Virus record (IMG/VR): IMGVR_UViG_3300045825_000308
Location: 1-63,472 of that record
Origin: a virus
DNA: 63,472 bases
Direction: 5' to 3' (one strand)
The notes under the pieces were generated by a model, which worked only from the letters and a program-made list of their open reading frames with translations, ran no database searches and had not been told where the DNA came from. Below are positions 1 through 9,000 of this stretch, one piece after another. How positions within the stretch are numbered: the stretch's first letter is position 1; every line of letters starts with the position of its first letter. A program made the translations under genes and the position numbers.

Positions 1-11
1 CTACAACTAAT

Positions 12-482
12 ATGCTTATGTCTTGGTTAATTAGAAAAGTCCAAGGAATAGATTGTTCACATTGTTATGCTCAATTCACTTCATCAGCTGGAGAAGAATT
101 AGTTTATGAAGCAGAAGGCATGCAAACCCATTTAGTAAATAAAAAACAGTTTATTAAAGGAAATATAGTAGTTAGAGAATATGAGATAGAGGTTAATCCG
201 AAAACTTATGATGATATTAAAGTTTTTATTGAAAGAGATATTGGCGTTCCTTATGGTTGGCTAGAATTGGTTGGATTATTTTTAGTTTTTATAGTTAGAG
301 CTTTTATTGGAAAAACTATTAAAAATCCACTTCCTTCAAAAGATAAGATCTGTTCTGAAGCAGTTGGTTATATTTATGTCAATCATTTAAACGGTAATAA
401 AGATGTAGAATATGATGACATGGATATTGTCTGGTTATTAAATAAAATAAGTTCTGATAGTAGATTTAAAAGAATAAAATAA
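12..482 (+). CDS. Permuted papain-fold (NlpC/P60, YiiX-like) peptidase
   Basis: The 156-residue product has the two motifs expected of permuted NlpC/P60-like enzymes: an early His in CSHCY (H17) and a later Cys in KICSEAV (C114). In this superfamily the Cys-His pair hydrolyses peptide or amide bonds, often in cell-wall peptides. Residues 86-100 are hydrophobic and could touch a membrane. It precedes the head-tail joining genes, so it may be a virion or assembly peptidase; that is inference. No stop codon precedes it in frame within the window, so the start may lie further left. The family call rests on short motifs only. Confidence 0.5.
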   Translation: MLMSWLIRKVQGIDCSHCYAQFTSSAGEELVYEAEGMQTHLVNKKQFIKGNIVVREYEIEVNPKTYDDIKVFIERDIGVPYGWLELVGLFLVFIVRAFIGKTIKNPLPSKDKICSEAVGYIYVNHLNGNKDVEYDDMDIVWLLNKISSDSRFKRIK

Positions 483-492
483 GGAGATCTAT

Positions 493-804
493 ATGGCTAT
501 CGTATCACAAAAAGTTGTTAATTATTTACCAGCACCAGATAAGAAATTATTTGTAGTCACTTTAAGTGCTGCCAATATAATTATGAAAAAATTAGCATTC
601 ATGGCTGTTGTTGAAGAAACATATGATGCAGGTGTTCCTGCTAATATCTTAAAAGGTGCCTGCTTAAATGTAGTTACAGGCAAATTTGAGATTCCAGAAA
701 TTACAGATGCAACTTATAAAGGAATGGTTGAAACGGTAGATCAAGCCAAAGCGCTTTCTGCTAGTGCATTGCCATTATTATATGAAAACTATAGTGAAAA
801 ATAA
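493..804 (+). CDS. Hypothetical protein in the head-tail joining cluster
   Basis: This 103-residue protein has no motif I recognise. The AAGGAG sequence just before ATG makes the start convincing. It sits 10 bases after the peptidase gene and 9 bases before the connector gene, so it is probably co-transcribed with them. The sequence has no signal peptide or obvious membrane segment. A small structural or assembly role is suggested by position alone. Confidence 0.6.
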   Translation: MAIVSQKVVNYLPAPDKKLFVVTLSAANIIMKKLAFMAVVEETYDAGVPANILKGACLNVVTGKFEIPEITDATYKGMVETVDQAKALSASALPLLYENYSEK

Positions 805-813
805 GAGGTAGAA

Positions 814-1869
814 ATGTACACTTCAATATTAAAAGCAGATGCTTTCTTAACAGTTGATGAAGTAGCTGAATGGTTAGGAATATTTGATCAAATTCAAATA
901 CCAGCCATAGAAGTTAAGTCATTTAAAACTATTCAAGATTTAGTTTATACTTCTAAATTAGTTGGAATTTTAGGAAACGCAATAAGTATTGCTTATACTA
1001 ATGGCGCAACTGCTGGAAGTGAAGTGGTTTCTTTAATAGGAAATGCTATTTCTGTGCAAATAGAAAGTGGAGTATCAACTTCTCTCCAAATCAAAACAGC
1101 TATTGAAAATTCGGTAGCGGCTTTTGCTTTAGTTGGTGTTGCTTATAAACCATTGTCCACAGGCGTTGAAACTCAAGTCAGTCAGGTCACCACTTTATTA
1201 ACAGGTGGAACAAATGCTGGAGTTTGGATCAAAGGTGGAGAGCAAAATCGTAAAATCTTAGAAAGAATTATAAATATTTCTTGCGATAAGATAGAACAAA
1301 TAATTCAGACATCTGTTGTTGCTAAAGATTATGAAGAACAAATTGACGGAAACAATTCAAATGTGATCATGCCTTCTAAATGGCCATTAGTTTCTATAAC
1401 AGAAATTAAAATAGATTACAATAGAGGATTTTCTAGTTCAACTATTGTTAGTCCAGTGAATTATTTTGCTAGAGGATATGCAGATAAGAGACAATTACCG
1501 GGAGACACATCTTTAAGAATTATTGGAAATGATATTATCCTAAGAGATGATGGGAAAGACTCTATTGTTGGAAAGATTTTCAGCGGATCAGTTTTAGGAT
1601 CAATTAAAATAAAATATAAAGCTGGTTGGGCTTTAACTAATGCAGATATTCCATGGGATTTAAGACAAGCAGCAACATTATTGTGCGAATACTATTATTT
1701 TCAAAGAAGTAATAGAGACTTAAACATAACATCTAAAGGTGTTCGTGGAGAATCGTTCACTAAAATAAAAGACGGGATCCCAGATACTATTATGGAAATG
1801 GTTAATCCTTATGCAGATGTTTCAATGCCACTTTACGAAAAATCACAAATTAATGTGTTTGGAATTTAA
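814..1869 (+). CDS. Head-tail connector (gp6-like) with an inserted beta module
   Basis: The 351-residue protein looks like a phage head-tail connector (HK97 gp6 / SPP1 gp15 type). The N-terminal LTVDEVAEWLGI and the C-terminal IPWDLRQAATLLCEYYY helices match the usual start and end of this family, whose members form the ring beneath the portal. Residues 38-135 are an extra module that breaks the family fold between its first helices and is also present in three other virion genes of this window. The protein is therefore well over the family's usual ~100 residues. It overlaps the next gene by one base (TAATG). Function rests on the flanking halves and the neighbouring tail-joining genes. Confidence 0.65.
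   Translation: MYTSILKADAFLTVDEVAEWLGIFDQIQIPAIEVKSFKTIQDLVYTSKLVGILGNAISIAYTNGATAGSEVVSLIGNAISVQIESGVSTSLQIKTAIENSVAAFALVGVAYKPLSTGVETQVSQVTTLLTGGTNAGVWIKGGEQNRKILERIINISCDKIEQIIQTSVVAKDYEEQIDGNNSNVIMPSKWPLVSITEIKIDYNRGFSSSTIVSPVNYFARGYADKRQLPGDTSLRIIGNDIILRDDGKDSIVGKIFSGSVLGSIKIKYKAGWALTNADIPWDLRQAATLLCEYYYFQRSNRDLNITSKGVRGESFTKIKDGIPDTIMEMVNPYADVSMPLYEKSQINVFGI
925..1218 (+). repeat. Beta-rich module, copy 1 (within connector)
   Basis: This encodes about 98 residues with the pattern KTIQ-L-Y, GN-ISI-YT-GA-AG-EVV, GN-ISVQIESGVST-QIKTAIE, ending in LTGG. The same pattern recurs at 3129-3410, 4131-4412 and, in nested form, at 10877-11794. Confidence 0.8.
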
Positions 1870-2354
1870 TGAAAGTAGTACTCAAAGAAAATATTAAAGA
1901 AGTAGTAGATACCCTCAATGCAGGGAAAACGCAGATTCAAAAGAATTTGCATGTTCAAATGTTTCAGGCTCTGAGCATACTTGAGGCCGCCATTAAACAA
2001 AATATTAGGAACAGGTCGGGGTTAAAAGTTCGCTCAGGGTCTTTGTTAAATTCTATTCAGAAAGATGTAAGTTCTAATGGAAATACTGTTACCGGAAGAA
2101 TTGGTCCAGAAAATATTCCTTACGCAGCGATTCATGAATATGGTGGAACTATTCCGGCTAAGAGAATTGAGCCACGTCATGGAAAAGCTTTAAGATGGAT
2201 GAGTGCTGGAGGAAAGTTTTCTTTTTCCAAAGGCCATGAGATTCCTGCTTTTGACATTAAGGCTAGACCATATTTAGAACCAGCAATAGCAGAAAAAGGC
2301 GAATTGATTAGACAGAACTTTGCTTTATTTATCACTAGGATTATGGAGAAATAA
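1869..2354 (+). CDS. HK97 gp10-like head-tail joining / tail completion protein
   Basis: The 161-residue product carries the hallmark pattern of the HK97 gp10 / Mu gpG-like family: an N-terminal helix, RSGSLLNSI, then YAAIHEYGG and a C-terminal ARPYLEPAI. Proteins of this family help join the completed head to the tail. Its length is normal for the family. It starts on the last base of the connector stop codon and is followed directly by the probable tail terminator gene, the usual order in siphoviruses. Confidence 0.8.
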   Translation: MKVVLKENIKEVVDTLNAGKTQIQKNLHVQMFQALSILEAAIKQNIRNRSGLKVRSGSLLNSIQKDVSSNGNTVTGRIGPENIPYAAIHEYGGTIPAKRIEPRHGKALRWMSAGGKFSFSKGHEIPAFDIKARPYLEPAIAEKGELIRQNFALFITRIMEK

Positions 2355-2849
2355 ATGTTAATACCAATGCCAGAACTAGAAGCAATTCAAGCAAGCGTGA
2401 GTGTTTATAAGTCTAGACGACTAAAAATATTAAAAGCTATCGAGGCAACTCTAAGCACAATAAAAAAAGAAGCTGGATATACTAATACTGTTAACACTGT
2501 TACTTTCGATAGCAAGTCGTGGAGAGACATGGCAGCTCCACAAACTCCAGCCATTTTCATTATAGATGATATGGTTCAGATTAACAGATTTGTCGGAAAG
2601 ACCAGAGAATATACGTGGACTGTAAAATTATTCGGAGTCGTTAAAGAATTTACATTAGAAGAATTTGAAGAACACATAGCAGATATTGAAGAATGTCTAG
2701 AAGACAATAACCATTTAGCTGGAATGGCCGCTAAAGTAGAAGTTCAACAGGTAATAACGGATAACCAAATGTTCGAGAATACAAACAATCGTTTATATGA
2801 AATCGAACTAAAGATAGAATTTATCAGAAGTCTGAATAATCCAAGATAA
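2355..2849 (+). CDS. Probable tail terminator / tail completion protein
   Basis: This 164-residue protein has an N-terminal helix followed by a beta-rich body (TPAIFIIDDM, EYTWTVKLFGVV) and a C-terminal strand, a layout like tail-terminator proteins that cap the tail tube. No diagnostic motif is visible, so the call comes from length, predicted secondary structure and position between the gp10-like gene and the tail tube gene. It begins immediately after the previous stop codon. Confidence 0.45.
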   Translation: MLIPMPELEAIQASVSVYKSRRLKILKAIEATLSTIKKEAGYTNTVNTVTFDSKSWRDMAAPQTPAIFIIDDMVQINRFVGKTREYTWTVKLFGVVKEFTLEEFEEHIADIEECLEDNNHLAGMAAKVEVQQVITDNQMFENTNNRLYEIELKIEFIRSLNNPR

Positions 2850-2909
2850 GCTTTTCCTGTACATATCATAACGTAGACCCATAGTTATTCAAAACAAAGG
2901 AAGAAACGT

Positions 2910-3512
2910 ATGCCAGCATCTAACGGATTTATCCGATCTAAAATTAAAGACTCAGTAAAATTTGCTCAGACTCTTGTGAAAATCTCAGGGATTAAATCGC
3001 AAAAGCCAAACGCTTTTAATGTTGATTATAACGGTAATCGCTTTCATGGCGAACTTATGACCGCTTATAACTTAATATCTGATCCAACTAAAATTACTTT
3101 TAGTTACGGTCCAACAGTAAGAGCTGCAAAAACGATTCAAAATTTAACTTATTCTGCAGTGACTACTGGAATTGGTGGAAACTTAATCTCTATTGCTTAT
3201 ACTACAGGAGCAGTTGCAGGAGCTGAAGTTGTAAGTGTTATCGGAAATGTTATTTCAGTTCAAATTGAAAGTGGAGTATCTACTGCTGCTCAAATTAAGA
3301 CAGCAATTGAATTAGTACCAGCAGCTGTTGCATTAGTAACAATTGCAGTAACTGGTTTAGGAACAACTGCTCAAGTCGCAGCGGTTGCAGCAAACCTTAT
3401 TAGCGGACTTTCTCCTTTAAATTATGAACTTCTTCTTGCTAATATTCGAATTGTTCAAAGAATTAGAAGTAGAAAGTATGTTTTTAAAGCAAATATTTTA
3501 TCAATTGTCTAA
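2910..3512 (+). CDS. Virion protein of unknown role with inserted beta module
   Basis: The 200-residue product consists of about 73 unique N-terminal residues, the shared beta module (residues 74-167) and a short basic tail (RIVQRIRSRKYVFKA). AAGGAAG lies upstream of ATG. Without the module only about 100 residues remain, and I do not recognise them. It lies just before the tail tube gene, so a tail role is likely. The module copy is closest in wording to the one in the tail tube gene. Confidence 0.6.
   Translation: MPASNGFIRSKIKDSVKFAQTLVKISGIKSQKPNAFNVDYNGNRFHGELMTAYNLISDPTKITFSYGPTVRAAKTIQNLTYSAVTTGIGGNLISIAYTTGAVAGAEVVSVIGNVISVQIESGVSTAAQIKTAIELVPAAVALVTIAVTGLGTTAQVAAVAANLISGLSPLNYELLLANIRIVQRIRSRKYVFKANILSIV
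3129..3410 (+). repeat. Beta-rich module, copy 2
   Basis: About 94 residues running from KTIQNLTYSA through ISVQIESGVSTAAQIKTAIE to ISGL. It is the cleanest single copy of the module and was used here to define its A half (up to SIAYTTGA) and B half (from AGAEVV onward). Confidence 0.8.
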
Positions 3513-3545
3513 TACTAATTTTAATAATTAAAAAAGGAAGAATAT

Positions 3546-5114
3546 ATGTCAAGAGAATTAAAACGTAGAAGTCATGAGTTTTTAGGAGTAGATCAGAAGG
3601 CGTGGTTAGGTGCTGAAGTCGGTGGTTTCGGCGATCTAGCTGTTACTGGATTGGTTCCAGTTGATGCTGGTGCAGTAGATTTTATTGCATGCGATATCAA
3701 ATTTGATATTCCTAGAGAAGATTCACCAAGCCGTTCTGGTCGATCAGTAGTTGCAAGACTATCTGGTAAGAAAACAGTTGAAGTAAAAGTTGAAGCTCAT
3801 ATTATACCGGGAACACCAGATAATTTAGGAAACCCAACTCTTCCTCCAATGCACCCACTTATCCTTTCGGCTTTTGGTGATGTAGATTTAACAGATCCAA
3901 CGAAAATCCTTTATAAGCTTTCTCGATTTAATGGAAACTCTTCAAGAATATTGGAAGAAGCTACGCATTATTCTAGATTAGCTGTAGGCGTTGTTGCTGA
4001 TAAACTTTCTTTCTCTCTTCCAGGAGACGGTAAAGCACAAATGTCAATGGAAGGTTTTGCACAAGATGCTTATATGGCTGGCGAAACTAATTTGGTTCAA
4101 GCAAATACAGGTGTCGCAGTTGCAGCTTCTAAAGTTATCCAAGATTTAACTTTTACTGCTGACACTGTTGGTATTAATGGAAATCTAATTCAAGTTGAAT
4201 ATTTAGTGGGCGGTGTTGCTGGAGCAGAAGTTGTTACAACAACAGGAAGTAAAATTTCTGTTCAGATTGCAACGGGAGTTTCTACAGCTGCTCAAATTAA
4301 AACAGCCATTGATGCAAACGTTGCTGCTGCATTATTAGTGAATATTGTTGTTTCAGGTGTTGGTTCTAACACTCAAGTAGCCGCTGCAGTATCTAACTTA
4401 TCTGGCGGTCTTGGATTAAATGATATTAAAGTAACTGTTGGTCACGGCTTTAGAATGGAAGTAGAAGCCTATATTGATATCATTTTAGGAACTGACGGAA
4501 ATACCGTTGTAGTCTCTCAAAGAAAAGTTGTTCAAACTTATTCAGGTGTAAATGCTGATATCGTAACTGTTGATGGTGCAGCTCTTCCAGCTACAACTAT
4601 TGGTGATTATGTTATCGGACATGCTCCAGCAAACTATAGTCCTATCGCGTCAGATCAGGCTCTGCTTGGATTGCGCGGGACGTTTACAGTAGCTGGTTTT
4701 GCAATTAGTGATGCAGAATTAATCTCTGCAGAAATTAACTTATCAAACAACTACACTAAAAAAGATTTCCTTTATGGTACAGACAAAATAAAAGGTTTTC
4801 TACCAGATAAGCGAAGAGAAGTGTCTGTTAAAATAGAGGTTCTTTTAAACAAAGAAACCCTAAGTTTCTATATGAGAAACAAACAATTCGTAGCTGAAGA
4901 TTTGACAATCACTTTAGAGCCACAAAGAATCCCAGGACCAGCTTTCACAAGCTCAGTTGGTCGGACCTGGACATTCCATATGCCAAAGGTAGAATTTTCA
5001 ATTCCCCCCATCGAAAATGGAAATGAAAGCTACGTGAGTTTGAGTTTGGAAGGAAAGTGTTTGGCAACTAGTGCTAACTCTTTAGATGATGAATTTACTC
5101 TTCAGATTTCTTAA
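3546..5114 (+). CDS. Major tail tube protein with inserted beta module
   Basis: The 522-residue product has the features of a siphovirus tail tube protein: an N-terminal region with PREDSPSRSGRSVVARLSGK, followed by strand-rich sequence (KTVEVKVEAHIIPG) and a C-terminal beta domain (NGNESYVSLSLEGKC). Tail tube proteins stack as hexameric rings around the tape measure. Residues 196-289 are the shared beta module, probably exposed on the tube surface. AAGGAAG precedes the ATG. A clear rho-independent terminator follows the stop codon, consistent with a highly expressed structural gene at the end of a transcript. Confidence 0.65.
   Translation: MSRELKRRSHEFLGVDQKAWLGAEVGGFGDLAVTGLVPVDAGAVDFIACDIKFDIPREDSPSRSGRSVVARLSGKKTVEVKVEAHIIPGTPDNLGNPTLPPMHPLILSAFGDVDLTDPTKILYKLSRFNGNSSRILEEATHYSRLAVGVVADKLSFSLPGDGKAQMSMEGFAQDAYMAGETNLVQANTGVAVAASKVIQDLTFTADTVGINGNLIQVEYLVGGVAGAEVVTTTGSKISVQIATGVSTAAQIKTAIDANVAAALLVNIVVSGVGSNTQVAAAVSNLSGGLGLNDIKVTVGHGFRMEVEAYIDIILGTDGNTVVVSQRKVVQTYSGVNADIVTVDGAALPATTIGDYVIGHAPANYSPIASDQALLGLRGTFTVAGFAISDAELISAEINLSNNYTKKDFLYGTDKIKGFLPDKRREVSVKIEVLLNKETLSFYMRNKQFVAEDLTITLEPQRIPGPAFTSSVGRTWTFHMPKVEFSIPPIENGNESYVSLSLEGKCLATSANSLDDEFTLQIS
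4131..4412 (+). repeat. Beta-rich module, copy 3 (within tail tube protein)
   Basis: About 94 residues from KVIQDLTFTA through ISVQIATGVSTAAQIKTAID to LSGGL. If this is the tube protein, the module would be displayed in hundreds of copies along the tail. Confidence 0.8.
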
Positions 5115-5137
5115 GTTAATATTTTTAAAGTATTATT

Positions 5138-5170
5138 AATAGGACGTGAAATATCGTCCTATTTTTATTT
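5138..5170 (+). terminator. Rho-independent terminator after tail tube gene
   Basis: AATAGGACG pairs with CGTCCTATT across an 8-base loop and is followed by TTTATTT. It lies 23 bases after the tail tube stop codon. A GTG inside the hairpin (5146) is in frame with the next gene but is not the likely start. Confidence 0.75.
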
Positions 5171-5184
5171 TAAGGGGATCACAA

Positions 5185-5652
5185 ATGAGTATTAAATTTT
5201 TAAGTTTCTCAACAATTCTTCCAGCAGTATCAATTTCTGATGATGCTATTGATAAAGAAAATTCCGACATCAAAGCTTATCAACAAGATTATGATGTAGC
5301 GCATTTAAAATTTAAAGAAGGATTGACCCCTACTTATTTTAACTTATCAAATGTTCCTGGTCCAGATTTAGTCATTATTCAGCAAGATCACTACATAACA
5401 GAATTGCCAGAAATCAAAGCTGGAATGTCTATGGAAGAAATGCAAAATCTGAAAGTCAGTGTAAAAGCTGTTAATCAGGGAATGATGCTAGTTAAGTATT
5501 TTAAAGCGGCATGTAAAACAATTACTGATAATGGTAAAACCATTGAAGTCAATGAGGAAGTTTTAAAGACAGTTCCTCCAAGTGTCTTGCAAGAAATCGG
5601 AAGTTTTGCAATGGCCAGAACAATTTTGAGCGATAGTAAAAAAAAATCTTAA
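5185..5652 (+). CDS. Tail assembly chaperone G (frameshift donor)
   Basis: I start this gene at ATG 5185, preceded by AAGGGG, giving 155 residues. Position directly before the tape-measure gene and the frameshift arrangement identify it as the G-type tail assembly chaperone, which keeps the tape measure soluble while the tube polymerises around it. Near its end the mRNA has a run of nine A (5638-5646) containing the classic slippery heptamer A AAA AAA. A -1 slip there enters the frame of the next ORF, which is open from 5640 onward. In the zero frame the protein ends three codons later at TAA. Confidence 0.7.
   Translation: MSIKFLSFSTILPAVSISDDAIDKENSDIKAYQQDYDVAHLKFKEGLTPTYFNLSNVPGPDLVIIQQDHYITELPEIKAGMSMEEMQNLKVSVKAVNQGMMLVKYFKAACKTITDNGKTIEVNEEVLKTVPPSVLQEIGSFAMARTILSDSKKKS
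5638..5646 (+). promoter_or_regulatory. Slippery site for -1 ribosomal frameshift
   Basis: Nine consecutive A residues, read AAA AAA AAA in the G frame. A slip of one base back leads into the open T frame with no intervening stop codon. The TAA at 5637-5639 in the T frame lies just upstream, so slippage must occur inside this run. Confidence 0.7.
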
Positions 5653-6035
5653 AAACTTTAACAGATATGGTTCTGGAAAATAAAAAAGCCAGAACCTTTG
5701 ATTGTCAAGAATGCGATTATAACCTTCAAATTCAAAGAAATTGCAACAACCAATATTCTCCAGCTAAAATCATCCTTAATCAGAATCTTTATACTCAATG
5801 CCCTAAATCAATAATATCTAACAATAGAGAGTTACGCTATCTGGTAGACACCTATTTTGAATGTCGAGAAAACAAGAACTATCCTATTCCAGGCTCTATC
5901 TATAATCAGACAGCTTTTACAGTAGAACTTTTTGACTTTTTAGATGATATTGTAAATAACTATAGGAATCGCAAACATCAAGAACAACTAAATCAAGTAA
6001 ATCAATCCAACAAAGATAATAAGTTAAGGAAATAG
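5640..6035 (+). CDS. Tail chaperone T part, made as a G-T fusion by -1 frameshift
   Basis: This reading frame is open from the A9 slippery run to 6035 and has a later ATG (5667) without a convincing ribosome binding site, as expected if it is only made as a G-T fusion of about 283 residues. The T part carries Cys pairs (CQEC, then a later RNC and QCP) that could bind zinc. In lambda the minor GT fusion contacts the tape measure protein. The tape-measure gene begins 4 bases after its stop codon. The ratio of the two products would be set by slippage efficiency. Confidence 0.65.
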   Translation, partial: KKILKTLTDMVLENKKARTFDCQECDYNLQIQRNCNNQYSPAKIILNQNLYTQCPKSIISNNRELRYLVDTYFECRENKNYPIPGSIYNQTAFTVELFDFLDDIVNNYRNRKHQEQLNQVNQSNKDNKLRK

Positions 6036-6039
6036 CTTT

Positions 6040-9000
6040 ATGTCGGAAAAAGAAGTAAAATTAATTCTGACAGCAGAAGATAATATCTCTGATGTTATTA
6101 AGAAGGTTTCAGACCATTTAGGGGCTTCTGGATTAGGTCAAGCTATTACTGCTACCTCTACTGCTTTCTTGGCTATCAAAGGCGCTGCAGAAGTCGTTGG
6201 AACTGCTCTAGAAAAAGTCAATGCCATTGTTCAAGAAGGTATTAATGATGCAGCTAATGCAGAATTAGTTAATAAAAGACTAGCTATTTCTATGGCAAAT
6301 GTTGGAGATTATACAACAGAATCTTTCATAGCTATTAATGAATGGGCCGGAGCTCTTGAAACTGCTAACGGAATTTCCGATGAAGCTATTAGAAGTCAAG
6401 TCTCTTTAGGTCTTCAATATGGAATGTCTACTGAGCAAGCTAAGAAAGCAACGCAGGCAGCTATAGATTTAGCTGCTGCGACTGGCACAGACATGGAAAC
6501 AGCTTTCCGTCAATTGTCTATGACTTTAGATGGATCTGCCGGAAGAATGGGAAAATTTATTCCAGAACTTAGAAATCTAACTAAAGAACAATTGCAAAAT
6601 GGCGATGCAATAGATGTTATTGCTAAAAAATATAATGGATTTTCGGCGCAAACAGCTAACACTTATGCTGGAGCACAAAGAAAAATTGAATCAGAAATAG
6701 GAAACGTTAAAGAAGCATTCGGAAGATTGATTGCACAAAATCCTGCATACATTGCGAGCATGCAATCTAAAGCAGCAATGATTCACAACGTCTCTGAAGA
6801 GGTGGATAAATTATCAACCTATCTTCTCCAAAACGGAACGGCAATTGGGAACATGGCAAAAGCTGTTGGAACAACCGTTGCAATTGTTGGTGCATATTAT
6901 GCTGGAATAAAATTAGCAGCACTTGCTCAGACAGCGTGGGCTAGTTCAACTATGGTAGCAACAACAACTCAGAAGGCATTAGAGCTTCAAACTATAATGA
7001 CAACCTCAACTGTTAGAGCTCAAGAGATAATGGACAAAGCGTCAGCAGCAGTCAAAGCAGTTTTATCTGGACAAGTTCTTTCACAGATAGTAGCAGAAAA
7101 ATCTTTACAAGGTTCATTGATTGCAGGATTAGTAATTCAAAAAGCAAGACAAGCAGCAGACACTGCAATGATAGCAATCAAAGGAATGCTATCTGCTGAG
7201 ACCATAAAAAATACAGCAGTAGAGGCGGCAAATAAAATTGCTCTTATTGCATCTAATGCAGCAACAACAGGAATGGCAAGTGTTACTGGTTTTCTGTTAG
7301 CAGCAAGACAAGCTTTGACTTTAGAAAGTTTAAAAAATACAGCAGTCACAATTGGAAATACAATTGCACAAGCAGCAGCAGCGGTTGCAACTGGAGCTCT
7401 TGCTGTAGGAATAGGATTAGTAACTGCCGCACAGTGGGCTTTGAACATTGCACTTAACGCTAGCCCAATTGGATTGGTTGTTATAGGTGTTGCTGCTTTA
7501 ACTTATGCAATCTATAAACTTTATCAAAACTTTGATTTAGTTACTGGTGCCATTAAGATGGGATTAGGAAAAGCTTTAGAATGGATCATGATTCCGTTAA
7601 GTGCTTTGATGAGTGGTGTTGGAACTTTAATTAGCGCTTTTAATGCTGACTGGGGCAAAGCAATTGAGACAGCATCCGCTAGAATGAATAGTTATGCTTT
7701 AGAGCTTCAGAAATCTGGTCAAGCGCAAATGGATTTAGCTAATAATACTAAAAAGACAGGCACAGAACTATCAACGATGGGGTTAACTGCCGCAAGGGCT
7801 ACTGATGGTATTTCCGCAAAAATGGCTGCCGCCGCACAAGAGATAGCTAAGTTGCAAAATGCATTTGGAAAAGCGATGGAAGGAGCTCAGACTGCCTTTT
7901 CAGCCTTAAAAGACCTTTCTCCAAGAATGTCTTTAGACATGTTTAATGTCGATGCAAAAGCTTGGACAAAATCTATTGAAGATTTGAAGAAAAATGGTGC
8001 TGATTTAAAACTTAAATTAGGATTGCAACCTCAAGACGCAGCTGTTAAAGCTGAATTAGAAAAAATTAATCAACAAATAAGTTATGCTGAAGAAGCAACT
8101 AAAGCTTTGAGAATTAAAAAATCTCAAGAAGTTCGCGGTGCAACATTAAAAGAAGAAGAAATTAGATTAGCTCAAATTAAAGATAGAGAGCTTTCAGTTT
8201 CTGGCGAAATCATGATGATGCGCATCGATAACGTTAAGGCTATTCGTGATCGTTCTATAGCTATTGAGACAGAAAGAATATTAAAGAGCAGAGGACTCGC
8301 GTCTCAGGATGCTCAAGCCGGTGTTTCAGTTAAAGAACAAGCCTGGATGGATGCTAATGCAAAAGAAATGTCTGCATTTAATAATCATTTAGAACTTCAA
8401 AAACAAACAGCTGTTGGAGTTGAAGCTCAAAAACAATTAGCGCTTGCATCTCTTAAAGCATCAGCAATGAGTGGAGATACAGCTGGCGGAATGCAAGCAA
8501 AAAACGATGTCGAAGTTCAACAAGCAACAGATAGGGCCGCTATTTTAAAGCAGATGAAAGACTCTGATAAAATAAGCGAAAGTGATTATCAAAATGAATT
8601 AACAGCGATTCGTATTCAAGCAATGACTTCTAGAACTAATATGGAAGTTGCTTTAAATACTCAAAGAATTGCTCAATTAGGAATTTCACCAGAAGCTCAA
8701 CAGATAGCAATAGAAAATGCTAAAATACAAAACGCAGCGGAAGAAGATATTCTTAGAGAAAAATACGATAATACTGCAATGACAGATGAAGAATTTAAAG
8801 CTGCAGAATTAGATAGAGAATTAACGCACAAAGCAGCACTAACGGCTATTGAAGATGATTTCTCTAAGAAGAGAGAAGACAGGGACTTAAAGAATGGGGA
8901 CAAGTGGGGCGCTTTCTTAGAGACTAAAGCTAGATTAACTAGAGACAACGGAGCTGTTATTGGTTCAATGATGGCTTTCCAACAATCAGAGTATGGTAAG

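Noticed and set aside
5146-5184. GTG start for the tail chaperone gene
   Set aside because: It lies inside the terminator hairpin, and the ATG at 5185 has a proper AAGGGG site.
7137-7448. Leftward ORF inside the tape measure gene
   Set aside because: It is antisense to a clear coding gene and has the Ala-rich composition of a shadow frame, with no ribosome site.
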